A DNA stretch of 64,000 nt from Bosea sp. PAMC 26642 (GCF_001562255.1 NZ_CP014301.1:4743501-4807500); one strand, 5' to 3'. Shown: positions 35,963 to 45,466, numbered from the stretch's first letter. The notes: generated by a model not told the origin, from the sequence alone. Translations and numbers: made by a program.

Positions 35963-37578
35963 GCGCCGACACGCCAAAGGTTCTCGATGTTCAGGGCCTG
36001 AGCATCAGCCTGCCCGGCGGCGGCGATCGTGCTTTCGCCGTCGAGAACGTCTCCTTCAGCGTCGGTGCCGGCGAGATCGTCTGCGTGGTCGGCGAATCCG
36101 GCTCCGGCAAGTCGGTCACCGCCTTCTCGGTCATGGGCCTGCTGGCCAAGGCGCTCCGCCCCATCTCGGGCCAGATCCTGCTGGAGGGCGAGGACGTTCT
36201 GGCCGCCACGCCGCAGCGCCTGCGCGCCTTGCGCGGCGCCCGTATGGGCATGGTCTTCCAGGAGCCGATGACGGCGCTGAACCCGGTCCTGACGATCGGC
36301 GACCAGATCGAGGAGGTGCTGCGCATCCACACCGATCTCGGCGCAGCCGAGCGGCGCGCCAAGGTGCTGAGCTTCATGGAGGCGATGCGCCTGCCTGATC
36401 CGGAGCGCATCCATGCCTCATATCCGCACCAGATCTCCGGCGGCCAGCGCCAGCGCGTCATGATCGCGGCAGCGCTGGTGCTCGATCCCGCCTTGCTTAT
36501 CGCCGACGAGCCGACCACGGCGCTCGACGTGACGACGCAGGCCCAGATCCTGAAGCTGATCAAGGAACTGCAGGGCAGGCGGGGCACCGGCGTGCTCTTC
36601 ATCACTCATGACTTCGGCGTCGTCGCCGAGATCGCCGACAAGGTCGTGGTCATGGAGAAAGGGCTGGTCGTCGAGCAGGGCCCGGCCGCGCAGGTGCTCA
36701 ACGCGCCGCGCCATCCTTACACCCGCATGCTGATCGGCGCCGTGCCGAGTCTGAAGCCCGCCGATCGCAAGCCGGTGACGGGCGCGATCGCGCTGGAGAC
36801 GGTCGGCCTGGGCAAGACTTATCGCAGTTCCGCACTGTTCAGGAAGGACCGCGAAGTCCGTGCCGCCGAAGCGGTCGACATCAAAGTCCATCGCGGCGAG
36901 ACCGTCGGCATCGTCGGCGAATCCGGCTCCGGCAAGACCACGGTGGCGCGCTGCATCGCCCGTCTGATGCCGCCCTCGCAGGGCGCGATCCTGGTGCCAG
37001 AAATCGACATCGCCATGCTGCCGGAGCGGCGGCTGCGGCCCTATCGCCGCAAGATCCAGGTCGTCTTCCAGGATCCGTTCCGCTCGCTCAACCCGCGCCG
37101 GACCGTCGGCGATTCGATCATCGAGGGGCCGATGAACTTCGGCCTGAAGCAGGCTCAGGCGATGGAACGCGCGCGCGATCTGATGGGCCTTGTCGGCCTT
37201 CAACCCTCGGCGCTGGAGCGCTATCCGCACCAGTTCTCCGGCGGCCAGCGCCAGCGCATCGCGATCGCGCGCGCACTCGCCATGGAGCCCGAGATCCTGA
37301 TCGCCGACGAGGCGGTCTCGGCGCTCGACGTCTCGGTTCAGCGCCAGGTGCTGAACCTGCTGGCCGACGTGCAGGACCGCTTCAACCTCGCCATCCTCTT
37401 CATCACCCATGATCTGCGCGTCGCCGCCCAGATCTGCGACCGCATCGTGGTGATGGAAAAGGGCGTCATCGTCGAGCAGGGCGTGACGCGGGACGTTTTC
37501 TCGGCACCGTCGCACGGCTATACCCGTGCTCTGATCGACGCCGCGCCAGGGCGCGACTTCGGCACCGGGACGCCGTAG
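35959..37578 (+). CDS. fused DppD-DppF-type ABC transporter ATPase
   Basis: 539 residues carrying two complete nucleotide-binding domains in one chain. Domain 1 (about 8-265): Walker A GESGSGKS, signature ISGGQRQRVMIA, Walker B LLIADEPTTALD. Domain 2 (about 275-535): GESGSGKTT, FSGGQRQRIAIA, ILIADEAVSALD. This layout serves dipeptide/oligopeptide (and glutathione-type GsiA) importers. It is the only peptide-type ATPase in the window and so is the best candidate to energise both peptide permease sets. Confidence 0.92.
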   Translation: MSADTPKVLDVQGLSISLPGGGDRAFAVENVSFSVGAGEIVCVVGESGSGKSVTAFSVMGLLAKALRPISGQILLEGEDVLAATPQRLRALRGARMGMVFQEPMTALNPVLTIGDQIEEVLRIHTDLGAAERRAKVLSFMEAMRLPDPERIHASYPHQISGGQRQRVMIAAALVLDPALLIADEPTTALDVTTQAQILKLIKELQGRRGTGVLFITHDFGVVAEIADKVVVMEKGLVVEQGPAAQVLNAPRHPYTRMLIGAVPSLKPADRKPVTGAIALETVGLGKTYRSSALFRKDREVRAAEAVDIKVHRGETVGIVGESGSGKTTVARCIARLMPPSQGAILVPEIDIAMLPERRLRPYRRKIQVVFQDPFRSLNPRRTVGDSIIEGPMNFGLKQAQAMERARDLMGLVGLQPSALERYPHQFSGGQRQRIAIARALAMEPEILIADEAVSALDVSVQRQVLNLLADVQDRFNLAILFITHDLRVAAQICDRIVVMEKGVIVEQGVTRDVFSAPSHGYTRALIDAAPGRDFGTGTP

Positions 37579-37631
37579 AACAGATCGGCGCACCCGCCTG
37601 CGCCATCCAACGCGACCGAAGAGAACCTGCC

Positions 37632-39239
37632 ATGACCACTGCCGAGCCCGCACGCGCACTGCCTTATCGCACCCAGAACTGGACCGTCACGAAACCGTCC
37701 GCGCAGGGTCGCAACGGCATCGTGGTCTCGCAGAATCGCGAGGCGGCGGAAGCCGGCGCCGCGATCCTGGAAGCCGGCGGCAACGCGGCCGACGCCGCGG
37801 TCGCTGCGGCCTTCGCACTGGCGGCTGTCGAGCCCTGGAACAGCGGGCTCGGGGGCATCGGCTTCGCCGTCGTCCTGAAGGGCGGCGAGACCCGCGCGAA
37901 AGTCGTGGACTTCGGCCCCGTCGCGCCGCACCGCGCCGACCCGGCCGACTACCCCCTGACCGGCGAGATGAAGAAGGACCTCTTCACCTGGCCGGAGGTC
38001 GTGGACGACCGCAACATCCATGGTCCGCTTTCCTTCTGCATCCCGTCCTCCGTCGCCGGCTATGCCAGGCTGAAGGAGGATTTCGGAACCGGCCTGCCGC
38101 TCGCGGACCTGCTCGCGCCGGCGATTGCGCTGGCGAGGCGTGGCCTGGCGCAGGACTGGTACACCACACTGAAGATCGCCTCCTCGGCCTCGGTGCTGCG
38201 GCTCTATGAGGAAAGCGCGCGGATCTATCTGCCGGGCGGCCTGCCGCCGGTGCCGCCCTATCAGGGCATGCCGGGTTTCCGGCCGTTGGGGCGCCTCGCC
38301 GATACGCTCGAACGGCTGGCCAAGGCTGGGCTGCAGGACTTCTATACGGGCGAGACGGCCCGACTGCTGGCAGCCGATATCGCCGCCGCCGGTGGCGTCG
38401 TCGACGAAGCCGATCTTGCAGCCTGCGAGGCGACGGTGCGGGACGCGCCGGTGATCGACTGGCGCGGGACGCATCTCCTGCACACGGCCGGCGGGCTCAC
38501 GGCGGCCCCAACGCTGGCGCAGGTCGTCGCCGGCATGGACGACGCCCCGCTCGCGGCCGGCGGCCCCGGGGCTGACTGGTTCGCGCAGCTTTCGCGTGTG
38601 ATGCGTGAGGCTTACGACAACCGGCTTTCGGGTCTCGGCGCGGCAAGCCCCACCCCGGAATCGGCCGATACCTGCACCACCCATCTCACTGTCGTCGATC
38701 GCGAGGGCAATCTCGTCGCGGTGACGACGACGCTGCTCTCCTCGATGGGCAGCCGCTATGTGTTGCCGCAGACCGGCATCCTGATGAACAACGGGATGAT
38801 GTGGTTCGATCCGCGTCCCGGCAGCGCCAACGCGATCGCGCCTGGCGCCCGCCCCCTCTGCAACATGTGCCCGGTGATCGTCACGCCGAAAGACGGCTCC
38901 TGGCCTCGCATGGCGGCCGGCGCTTCGGGCGGCCGCCGCATCCTTGCCAGCGTCTACCAGATGCTGGCCTGGACCCTGGATTTCGGCATGGATGTCGGCG
39001 CCGCCTCGCACCAGCCCCGCATCGACGTCTCGGGCCCGGACTCGACCACCGCCGATTTCCGTCTGCCCGACGACGTGCTGTCGGCGCTGGAACAGGCCGG
39101 CCCGCTCGCCGTGGTGGAGCATGGCGTACTGCCGATCAACTTCGCCTGCCCCAACATCATCCGCGTCGATCGCGATGGCGCGCAGGGTTGCAGCGACGTG
39201 ATCTCGCCCTGGTCGGCGGCAGTGGCGGCCAAGGCTTGA
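37632..39239 (+). CDS. gamma-glutamyltransferase family protein (copy 2), no signal peptide
   Basis: 535 residues. The autoprocessing site is in SADTCTTHLTVVDREGNLVA (TTH near 355); the glycine-rich N-terminal region VVSQNREAAEAGAAILEAGG and the C-terminal GASGGRRILASVYQML are typical. No signal peptide (MTTAEPARALPYRTQNWTV), so probably cytoplasmic. It ends the set-2 operon, 53 bases after the fused ATPase. Together with the importer and the CPG2-like M20 enzyme it fits use of gamma-glutamyl compounds, though acylase specificity is possible. Confidence 0.88.
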   Translation: MTTAEPARALPYRTQNWTVTKPSAQGRNGIVVSQNREAAEAGAAILEAGGNAADAAVAAAFALAAVEPWNSGLGGIGFAVVLKGGETRAKVVDFGPVAPHRADPADYPLTGEMKKDLFTWPEVVDDRNIHGPLSFCIPSSVAGYARLKEDFGTGLPLADLLAPAIALARRGLAQDWYTTLKIASSASVLRLYEESARIYLPGGLPPVPPYQGMPGFRPLGRLADTLERLAKAGLQDFYTGETARLLAADIAAAGGVVDEADLAACEATVRDAPVIDWRGTHLLHTAGGLTAAPTLAQVVAGMDDAPLAAGGPGADWFAQLSRVMREAYDNRLSGLGAASPTPESADTCTTHLTVVDREGNLVAVTTTLLSSMGSRYVLPQTGILMNNGMMWFDPRPGSANAIAPGARPLCNMCPVIVTPKDGSWPRMAAGASGGRRILASVYQMLAWTLDFGMDVGAASHQPRIDVSGPDSTTADFRLPDDVLSALEQAGPLAVVEHGVLPINFACPNIIRVDRDGAQGCSDVISPWSAAVAAKA

Positions 39240-39245
39240 GGGCTC

Positions 39246-39455
39246 TCAGTCCCGGGCGTCGGCCCGCTTTTCGACGATCTCATGCTGCCCGATGGCCCGT
39301 TCGAGCCCATCGGGCCCGCGCACGCGATACTGATTCTCCGCATTGTCGCGCACCGGCATCATCCGCAGGACCTCGAAGGGACCGACCCTGGCCTGATTGG
39401 CGAAGTCCGGCGTCAGCTGGACCATGTCGCCGGCTTTGTAGGAGAGCGTGGCCAT
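39246..39455 (-). CDS. small SH3-like protein (copy 1)
   Basis: 69 residues from ATG 39455 with GAGGA upstream. It has a short beta-rich pattern: YKAGDMVQLTPDFANQ, GPFEVLRMMP and QYRVRGPDGLERAI. A clear paralogue is at 46627 (KVGDLVML, EILRILP, QYRVRGDDGRERAI). The GDxVxL opening and the short strands suggest an SH3-like barrel; function unknown. Convergent with the gamma-glutamyltransferase gene, 6 bases apart. Confidence 0.75.
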   Translation of the reverse strand: MATLSYKAGDMVQLTPDFANQARVGPFEVLRMMPVRDNAENQYRVRGPDGLERAIGQHEIVEKRADARD

Positions 39456-39512
39456 GATTTGTCCTCGATGGAAAATGCGCACTGGCGCGCGTGACCCCGA
39501 TTCTCGTCGAAC

Positions 39513-39785
39513 CTAGCGTCCCGAGAAATCCGCCGCCGTCAGGCGATGATAACTTGCCCGATGCCGTGAATAGGCGGCGGTCGCGGCTTTCAGGATCGTG
39601 TCGCGGTTCCGGTCGAAGGCGTCGAGCGCCTCCGGCCCGCTGTCGCCCGCGCCGTGCCCGAGTTTGCGAAGCGCGTCGAGATCGACCTGAAAGGCGATTT
39701 CGAGCGAGGCATCCGAGCCCCAGAAGCTGACGCAGGCGCGCCCTGCATCAAAGCTGCGGACAGGATTGGGAAAGTTGAGCGCCAT
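39513..39785 (-). CDS. DUF1488 family small protein
   Basis: 90 residues from ATG 39785 (MALNFPNPVRSFDAGRACVSFWG), the standard DUF1488 opening; the frame is open to 39806. Later segments AFQVDLDALRKL and YSRHRASYHRLTAADF also match the family. Function unknown. Stands in a run of small minus-strand genes. Confidence 0.8.
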   Translation of the reverse strand: MALNFPNPVRSFDAGRACVSFWGSDASLEIAFQVDLDALRKLGHGAGDSGPEALDAFDRNRDTILKAATAAYSRHRASYHRLTAADFSGR

Positions 39786-40018
39786 GATGATCCCGTCCGA
39801 AGCCAATCAACCGCAATAACGGTTTGCTCTCGACGACCGCATTTTGCACATGGGGAGCCGGTTCGTGATTGTAAGGCCCGTCCGCCAATAAGCCGTGGTG
39901 GCCGCGAGCCAGCGCGAGCCCAACACGCTTTCCCACAATCGGATAAGGTGAGACGAAAGCGACCGCGCGCTTTATGCGGATTTGAAGCCGCGGGCACGGT
40001 CATCGGGGCGGATGCGCG

Positions 40019-40285
40019 TTACGGCTCGACAACGTCGGCTTTTGGCCCATCGCCCTCGACACGCCTGCAGACGCTGCGCGTAAAACGCTCGATCTCGGCC
40101 AACGCCTCGTCGAGCGTGGGGAAGGGACCGCGCTTCATCGACTCCATCGTCTTGAGCGCCTGTCCTGCCGGCTGGATCCTGAATTCGCCTTCTGGTTCTT
40201 CAGTGACGTGCCCCATCGAGCGTCCGAGCAGGTCGGTGAGCAGCCAGGCAGTCTCACCGGCCTTCGGCGTGACGTCGATGTCCAT
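40019..40285 (-). CDS. hypothetical small protein
   Basis: 88 residues, starting MDIDVTPKAGETAWLLTDLLG. Not recognised as a known domain. It has a compact beta-turn start, a middle part (MGHVTEEPEGEFRIQPAG) and a helical, charged C-terminal half (TLDEALAEIERFTRSVCRRVE). Soluble, no signal peptide. Codon use like its neighbours. Confidence 0.6.
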   Translation of the reverse strand: MDIDVTPKAGETAWLLTDLLGRSMGHVTEEPEGEFRIQPAGQALKTMESMKRGPFPTLDEALAEIERFTRSVCRRVEGDGPKADVVEP

Positions 40286-40326
40286 GATGGTTCTCCAACA
40301 TCAGGTGTCGCTCAGGGAAGCGGGAG

Positions 40327-40545
40327 CTACGAAGATTTGCCCGGCTTCGGCTTGGGCAGAGCGGCGGCTTCGCGGTCGAGCGCCTCCTTTTGCATGCGCT
40401 CGGCTCTCAGCCTGATCGTGTTGGCGTCGCGTGCCTGCGCCAGCGTCTCGGTCTCGGACAGGATCCGGTCGCGCACCAGCGAGCGCGTCTGCGTCCGCAG
40501 GAAGGCATTGTCGGCATCGACGCGCAGCTTCGATTTTTCGGCCAT
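40327..40545 (-). CDS. hypothetical small helical protein
   Basis: 72 residues, very rich in Arg, Glu and Ala (LRTQTRSLVRDRILSETETL, AERMQKEALDREAAAL), predicted to be almost entirely helical and possibly coiled-coil; ends in a Pro-Lys tail. No known domain recognised. It lies 41 bases after the preceding small gene on the same strand. Confidence 0.55.
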   Translation of the reverse strand: MAEKSKLRVDADNAFLRTQTRSLVRDRILSETETLAQARDANTIRLRAERMQKEALDREAAALPKPKPGKSS

Positions 40546-40586
40546 GGCCTACCCTTGCGTGAATGCGCAAGCAGCTGCGCCCGACA

Positions 40587-40615
40587 TGAAAAAGGCCAGG
40601 CGTGAGCCCGGCCTT
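40587..40615 (-). terminator. rho-independent terminator of the cold-shock gene
   Basis: On the minus strand, AAGGCCGGGC, loop TCAC, then GCCTGGCCTT (ten pairs, one mismatch) at 40615-40592, followed directly by TTTTT. Lies 67 bases past the stop of the cold-shock gene. Confidence 0.75.
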
Positions 40616-40682
40616 CCTGTGGAATTCGTCCTCATCGTCGATGCCAGTACATCCGTGGTCACCGAAAGAGGATGAGCGCCGA

Positions 40683-40892
40683 TTACGCCGCCTGAAGCTG
40701 CTCGGCAGCCATCTTGCCCGACTTGTTGTCGCGGACCATTTCGAAGCTGAGCTTCTGGCCCTCGACGAGTTCGCGCATACCAGCGCGCTCGACGGCGGAG
40801 ATGTGGACGAAAGCGTCCTGGCTGCCGTCATCGGGCTGGATGAAGCCGAAACCCTTGGTGGAATTGAACCATTTCACTGTGCCGGTGGTCAT
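40683..40892 (-). CDS. cold-shock protein, CspA family
   Basis: 69-residue single cold-shock domain that binds single-stranded nucleic acid and melts mRNA structure. Start at ATG 40892 with a strong AAGGAGGG; the long upstream frame is not coding. RNA-binding motifs KGFGFI (RNP1) and DAFVHI (RNP2) are intact, preceded by TGTVKWFN. A leader of unknown length lies upstream, as is usual for csp mRNAs, and a T-tailed terminator follows. Confidence 0.95.
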   Translation of the reverse strand: MTTGTVKWFNSTKGFGFIQPDDGSQDAFVHISAVERAGMRELVEGQKLSFEMVRDNKSGKMAAEQLQAA

Positions 40893-41302
40893 GAAGAACC
40901 CTCCTTTTTGGCAGTACCTGTCGGCCACCGAGCGACTGCGCGGTGGGTTCAGAACGATTTTCGAAAGGGGGGAGTTCGTCAGAAGCGCGCCAAAGCGCGG
41001 AAACAACAACGGCCGTCCAAGCAAATATCGACAGGACCATTGATAGATTAACGCCCGCGCCATGTCAATCGAAAGTTTGGAACGGCAGTGGGATCGCGCC
41101 AAAATTGCAGTCCGTTTATCTGTTCGTCGTTGTCCCGCAGCGGGCGCCACACCTGTCAAGACTTGCCGCAAGCATCGCGAAAGGCTGGGCGATCAACCTG
41201 CGCTGACAGGTCGATCCCGCCTGCGGATGCCGTTGAAGGAACGACCCGCGCGCGCCTGGAACATTCGCCGCGCTCCTCGCTTTGAGGATTGGAGGTATCG
41301 AG
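40893..41302. other. gene-free stretch with csp leader
   Basis: 410 bases between the divergent cold-shock gene and the small gene at 41303. The left part is the presumed csp 5' leader (purine-rich, strong ribosome site next to the start). I see no coding frame with a credible start, and no RNA gene. Confidence 0.6.
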
Positions 41303-41527
41303 ATGGAAACCCAGTCGGACGAGGCCCGCATTGAACGCCTTGCCAGAGCGATGTGCCGCGCCGCGCGGCGAAATCCCGACGAGCGTCTGCTGGATCCAGA
41401 CGGTGGTTCGGTCGCTTTTCCCACCCGCTTCTCCGCCGAGGACATGACGATTCCAGCCTGGGTTCAGTTTCGCGCCGGCGCGGAACGGTTCGTGGCGATG
41501 CATCGGTCTTCGGTCGAGCCGCTCTGA
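41303..41527 (+). CDS. hypothetical small protein
   Basis: 74 residues from ATG 41303, chosen because GGAGG lies at 41291-41295. Helical, charged N-terminal half (DEARIERLARAMCRAARRNPDE) and a C-terminal half with VAFPTRFSAEDMTIPAWVQF. No domain recognised, no signal peptide. Isolated on the plus strand among minus-strand small genes. Confidence 0.6.
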   Translation: METQSDEARIERLARAMCRAARRNPDERLLDPDGGSVAFPTRFSAEDMTIPAWVQFRAGAERFVAMHRSSVEPL

Positions 41528-41671
41528 GCGGTATCGTCGCTGGTCAGTGCCTGATATGGGCTCAGCCGTAGGCCGCTGGTTTCCCTCCGAGCGTCCCGGC
41601 GGCAGCAGGTACGCGATCGCCGGGGCGCTTGCAGGGCACCGTCGCCCGCAGCCGCTGGTTTTTGTGCCTGC

Positions 41672-41962
41672 TCAATCGTCCAATATGGAGCCGCTTTTGC
41701 AACGATAGCCGATGAAACAGGCCGGTACGTCACGGCTCGGCACCCAAGCGGGGTCAAGGCTCTCGTCGAGTTGGCAGAAGCTGCGGTCGTTGACGAAGCG
41801 GTCATAGGTGAACCCGCCCGTTCCCAGGACGATGGCGCCATTCGCCGCCACGCTCCGTCGGTTGGCATCGCAGGACCTTTCTACTGTCGAGGGACGGGGT
41901 TGGCTGGCAGCGACCTCTGCAAGGAGCGTGAGGGCTGCGGCAAGTACGACACCGCTCTTCAT
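41672..41962 (-). CDS. small secreted cysteine-containing protein
   Basis: 96 residues with a signal peptide (VVLAAALTLLAEVAASQ, cleavage near 20) and GGAGA before the ATG at 41962. The mature part has four cysteines (CDANRR, FCQL, ACFIG, RCKSG), which could form two disulfides in the periplasm. No family recognised. Confidence 0.65.
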   Translation of the reverse strand: MKSGVVLAAALTLLAEVAASQPRPSTVERSCDANRRSVAANGAIVLGTGGFTYDRFVNDRSFCQLDESLDPAWVPSRDVPACFIGYRCKSGSILDD

Positions 41963-42049
41963 CGTCGTCTCTCCATCGTTCAGGACCAGGACTATGGGTG
42001 GTATCCGTTTTGCCGACGTTTTACCCTGCGTCGGTGAGATCAGTCTGGG

Positions 42050-42286
42050 TCAGCCTGGGCCATGCGCTACGAAGGTCAGGCTGGCGACGTAAATCTGCGC
42101 TCCGGCCTCGTCCCGCACAATCACGCCGAAATCCAGATGCTCGCTGTTCGGCAGCTTTTCGCGCACCATGTCCGACAGCGCCCGCTGGGCTTCGTCGCGA
42201 GCAGCCGCTTCGTCGGGTAGATCGACGCCGGACGTGTCGAGATCGACCGAGCCATCGTCATGCGTATCGAAGAAGAACCTCGCCAT
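42050..42286 (-). CDS. DUF6894-like small protein (copy 1)
   Basis: 78 residues if started at ATG 42286 (MARFFFDTHDDGS); 42292 (MSM) is also possible. Conserved pattern: RFFFDTHD, an acidic turn, GVDLPDEAAARDEAQRAL, then a beta strand pair DFGVIVRDEAG and IYVASLTF. Paralogues at 46060 (intact) and 61140 (broken). Family members are small, often stress-linked and multicopy in rhizobia; function unknown. Confidence 0.75.
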   Translation of the reverse strand: MARFFFDTHDDGSVDLDTSGVDLPDEAAARDEAQRALSDMVREKLPNSEHLDFGVIVRDEAGAQIYVASLTFVAHGPG

Positions 42287-42370
42287 CGACATGAAATGTC
42301 TGGCGCAATGCTCGGTTCCGGGAAGAGGCGAATTTGGTTGCATTCGCGGACTTCCGCGAAGCGGGTCGCG

Positions 42371-43096
42371 TCATTTCCTGAGATGGAGATAGGTCGGATC
42401 GAACTCTCCCAATTCGCACAGGCTGTTCCAGTCCAGCACTTTCATCCGCCGCGCCCTGATCTCGATCAGCCCGCTCTTGCGCAGTGCTTTCAGCGTCTTG
42501 TTGGTATGCACCGTCGAGAGGCCAAGGGCGTCGCCGATCTCGGTCTGCGTCATCGGGAGTTCAAAGACGAGACCGTCCGAAAGGCCGACGACACGCGTCT
42601 TCGTTGCGAATTCGCATAGGAGATGCGCCAGCCGGCTCTGCGCAGGCCGGCGGCCGATGCCGACCATCCATTCGCGGAAGACCGCCGCGTCGATCAGGGC
42701 TTCGCGCCAGAAGGCTTCTGCGATGCGATAGGAGGATCTGGTCAGCTGCAGCACGGCCTCATGCGGGATGAAGCCGACGCGGGAGGGGGAAAGAGTGCCG
42801 AGGGAGTGATCCATCACCTCGATATGGAGCGAATGCAGATCGGGAATGTCACCCGGCACATGCAGCGACAGGATTTGCCTGTTGCCGTTTTCAACCGTCT
42901 TGTAGCGGCAGAGCAGGCCGTCCAGAACGAGACAGCAATGCCGCGTGCGGTTCCCTTCGCTGATGATGTCGGTATTGCCGTCATAGTGCCTGATCGTGAC
43001 CGGGAGCGCGAGTAGACTCTCCTTGTCCTGCGCCGACAGGTCGGAAATGCTTTCCATTTTCCGAAGCAAGGCGTGCAGATGCTCGGCTTCAGCCAT
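42371..43096 (-). CDS. Crp/Fnr family transcriptional regulator
   Basis: 241 residues: N-terminal cyclic-nucleotide-binding-like barrel (about 20-140) and C-terminal winged helix (about 150-225) with MTQTEIGDALGLSTVHTNKTLKALRKSGLI as recognition region. No Fnr-type cysteine cluster, so not an iron-sulfur sensor of that kind. It is divergent from the hydantoin racemase and hydantoinase genes across 158 bases and may control them; this subgroup is common as multicopy regulators in rhizobia. Another Crp-type gene is at 56531. Confidence 0.9.
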   Translation of the reverse strand: MAEAEHLHALLRKMESISDLSAQDKESLLALPVTIRHYDGNTDIISEGNRTRHCCLVLDGLLCRYKTVENGNRQILSLHVPGDIPDLHSLHIEVMDHSLGTLSPSRVGFIPHEAVLQLTRSSYRIAEAFWREALIDAAVFREWMVGIGRRPAQSRLAHLLCEFATKTRVVGLSDGLVFELPMTQTEIGDALGLSTVHTNKTLKALRKSGLIEIRARRMKVLDWNSLCELGEFDPTYLHLRK

Positions 43097-43254
43097 GCCG
43101 ATTTTCCTGATGAGAGACGATTCGATGAGTCTGAGCAGTGAGGTATCGTCGGCACAAACGCAATATCTCGCCGATCAGGGCCGATGGGTTCTCGATGCCT
43201 GTAGCCTGCGCGGCGATAGGGTTACAGAATGCATCAGCTGAACGAACAGGACTG

Positions 43255-43914
43255 ATGATGCGCAAAGCCCGTATTCTGGTGATCAACCCCAATTCGAACG
43301 AGGTCGTCACGGAGGGGCTTCGCCTCGCTTTGGCACCGCTCGCCTTCTCCGATGGGCCGGAGATCATCTGCGAGAGCCTGCGCGACGGCCCCATCGGCAT
43401 CGAGACGCAGGAGCATGTCGATAGCGTCGCGATCCCTCTACGGCGCCGTATCGAGGCCGCCGACGGCGTCGATGCCTTCGTCATCGCCTGCTATTCGGAT
43501 CCGGGCCTTCATGTCGCGCGCGAAGGAACGACGAGCCCCGTCTTTGGGATCGCCGAATGCGGCGTATTGACTGCGCTGACGCGGGCCGATCGCTTCGGCG
43601 TCATTGCGATCAAATCACGCTCAATTCCACGCCACCTCCGCTATTTGCGCCAGATAGGCCTGATGGACCGGCTGGCCGGCGAACGGGCGCTGGAGATGTC
43701 TGTCGCCGAGAGCGCCGCGGGTGAGAACACGCTCGACCGGATGATCGCGATCGGTAAGGAGTTGAAGGAGCAGGACGGCGCCGGCGTCGTGATCATGGGC
43801 TGCGCCGGCATGGCCCGCCATCGCGCGCCGCTGGAGCAGGCGCTCGGTATACCGGTAATCGACCCGACGCAGGCCGCCGTCGCGATGGCCATCGGGACGC
43901 TGGCGGTAAGATGA
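43255..43914 (+). CDS. hyuE: hydantoin racemase, Asp/Glu racemase superfamily
   Basis: Interconverts D- and L-5-monosubstituted hydantoins, letting a stereoselective hydantoinase use the whole pool. 219 residues from ATG 43255 (MMRKARILVINPNSN). Both acid/base cysteines are present: IACYSDPG (Cys79) and MGCAGMA (Cys183). The N-terminal NPNSN motif is typical of hydantoin racemases. Hydantoinase copy 2 follows 70 bases later. Allantoin racemase is a close alternative. Confidence 0.88.
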   Translation: MMRKARILVINPNSNEVVTEGLRLALAPLAFSDGPEIICESLRDGPIGIETQEHVDSVAIPLRRRIEAADGVDAFVIACYSDPGLHVAREGTTSPVFGIAECGVLTALTRADRFGVIAIKSRSIPRHLRYLRQIGLMDRLAGERALEMSVAESAAGENTLDRMIAIGKELKEQDGAGVVIMGCAGMARHRAPLEQALGIPVIDPTQAAVAMAIGTLAVR

Positions 43915-43984
43915 CGGCAAGGATATCTGAAAGCTCGCTTTCACCGTTCGGCCTGCTGCCCACCATGCTCCACTGGAGAAGACG

Positions 43985-45466
43985 ATGACGACCCAGCCCT
44001 ATGATCTGGTCATTCGCGGCGGGGTCGTGGGGACCGCTTCAGGCAGCTTTTCCGCCGATGTGGCAGTGCGGGACGGGAAGATCGCGGCAGTCGGCACAGG
44101 GCTCGCGCAGGGCATCCGGGAAATCGACGCCACGGGCAAGCTCGTGCTTCCCGGTGGCATCGATACCCACGCCCATGTCGAGCAGGTCTCCGCCGGCGGC
44201 CTGCTCAACGCCGATACCTTCGAGAGCGCCACGACCTCGGCAGCCTTCGGCGGCAACACGACGCTGATCTCCTTTGCCGCACAGCATCGCGGGCTCGATC
44301 TGCGCAAGGTCGTCGATGATTATGCGGTGCTGGCGGAGCGCGGCGCGCTGATCGACTACGCCTTCCACATGATCGTCGCCAACCCCGACCGGAAGACGAT
44401 CGAGACCGACCTGCCGGCGCTGATCAGGGAAGGCCATGCCTCGATCAAGGTCTTCATGACCTACGACCTGATCAAGGTCGATGACGAACCGCTGCTCGAT
44501 CTGATGCTGACCGCACGTGAGAACGGCGCGCTGATCTGCGTCCATGCCGAGAACCATGGCATGATCTCATGGATGGGCCGCAAACTGGTCGAGCGCGGTT
44601 ATACGGCGCCGAAATATCACGCCATCAGCCATCCGCGCGGTTCGGAAGCGGAGGCCTTCACCCGTCTGATCGCGCAGGCCGAACTGATCGACCAGCCGAT
44701 CATGATCTTCCATGTCTCGACGAAGGAAGGCGCGGCCGTCGTGCGTCATGCGCGCGGGCAGGGGCTGAAGGTCTTCGCAGAGACCTGTCCGCAATATCTG
44801 TTCCTGACACGTCACGATCTCGACAAGCCGGGGATGGAAGGCGCGAAATGGATGTGCTCGCCGCCGCCGCGCGAAGTCGCTGATCAGGATGCGCTGTGGC
44901 GTGCCCTGGCGCTGGGCGACATTCAAACCGTCTCGTCCGATCACGCACCCTATCGTTTCGACGAGACCGGCAAGCTCTCGGCCGGCCCGAATGCCACCTT
45001 CAAGCAAATCGCCAATGGTTTGCCGGGGTTGGAAACACGGCTGCCGCTGCTCTTCGACGCTCTGGTCTCGAAAGGCCGCCCGGAATTCGCCGGCCGCGGT
45101 CTCGACGCCTTCGTCGAATTGACTGCGACCGCGCCGGCAAAGATCTACAACCTGCCGGGCAAGGGCGCGATCCAGCCGGGCTACGATGCCGATATCGCGA
45201 TTTGGGATCCTGATCGCGCGGTGACGATTACCGACGCGGCGATGCACGACCTGACGGGCTTTACCCCCTTCGCCGGCCGCGAGGTCACGGGCTGGCCGCA
45301 GCATGTGCTGGTACGGGGTCAGGATGTCGTTGCGGACGGCGAGCTCAAGGCCGCGCCGGGCTCGGGCAAGTGGCTGGGCCGGACCGGCGGCCCGGCAGCG
45401 GAGCCGACGGGCAGGCTCGCCAGCGACATGGACCCGGCCTCGAATTTCGGCGCGCATATCCTGTAA
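43985..45466 (+). CDS. dihydropyrimidinase / D-hydantoinase (copy 2)
   Basis: 493 residues, same family as the gene at 1289. Metal-site residues are intact: GGIDTHAH (His62, His64), SIKVFMTY (Lys155), VHAEN (His187), FHVSTKE (His243) and SSDHAP (Asp near 319). The stereo-gate and active-site loops differ from copy 1 (THAHVEQ versus SHVHIAQ; STKEGA versus SNREAM), which suggests a different substrate range. Coupled with the racemase upstream. Confidence 0.9.
   Translation: MTTQPYDLVIRGGVVGTASGSFSADVAVRDGKIAAVGTGLAQGIREIDATGKLVLPGGIDTHAHVEQVSAGGLLNADTFESATTSAAFGGNTTLISFAAQHRGLDLRKVVDDYAVLAERGALIDYAFHMIVANPDRKTIETDLPALIREGHASIKVFMTYDLIKVDDEPLLDLMLTARENGALICVHAENHGMISWMGRKLVERGYTAPKYHAISHPRGSEAEAFTRLIAQAELIDQPIMIFHVSTKEGAAVVRHARGQGLKVFAETCPQYLFLTRHDLDKPGMEGAKWMCSPPPREVADQDALWRALALGDIQTVSSDHAPYRFDETGKLSAGPNATFKQIANGLPGLETRLPLLFDALVSKGRPEFAGRGLDAFVELTATAPAKIYNLPGKGAIQPGYDADIAIWDPDRAVTITDAAMHDLTGFTPFAGREVTGWPQHVLVRGQDVVADGELKAAPGSGKWLGRTGGPAAEPTGRLASDMDPASNFGAHIL

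Noticed and set aside
41282..41302. EcfG promoter for the gene at 41303
   Set aside because: GGAAC occurs upstream but the -10 reads GCTT at 16 bases, two mismatches; not counted.
42298..42319. EcfG promoter for DUF6894 copy 1
   Set aside because: GGAAC-N16-CATT has one mismatch and would start almost at the ATG; too weak to call.
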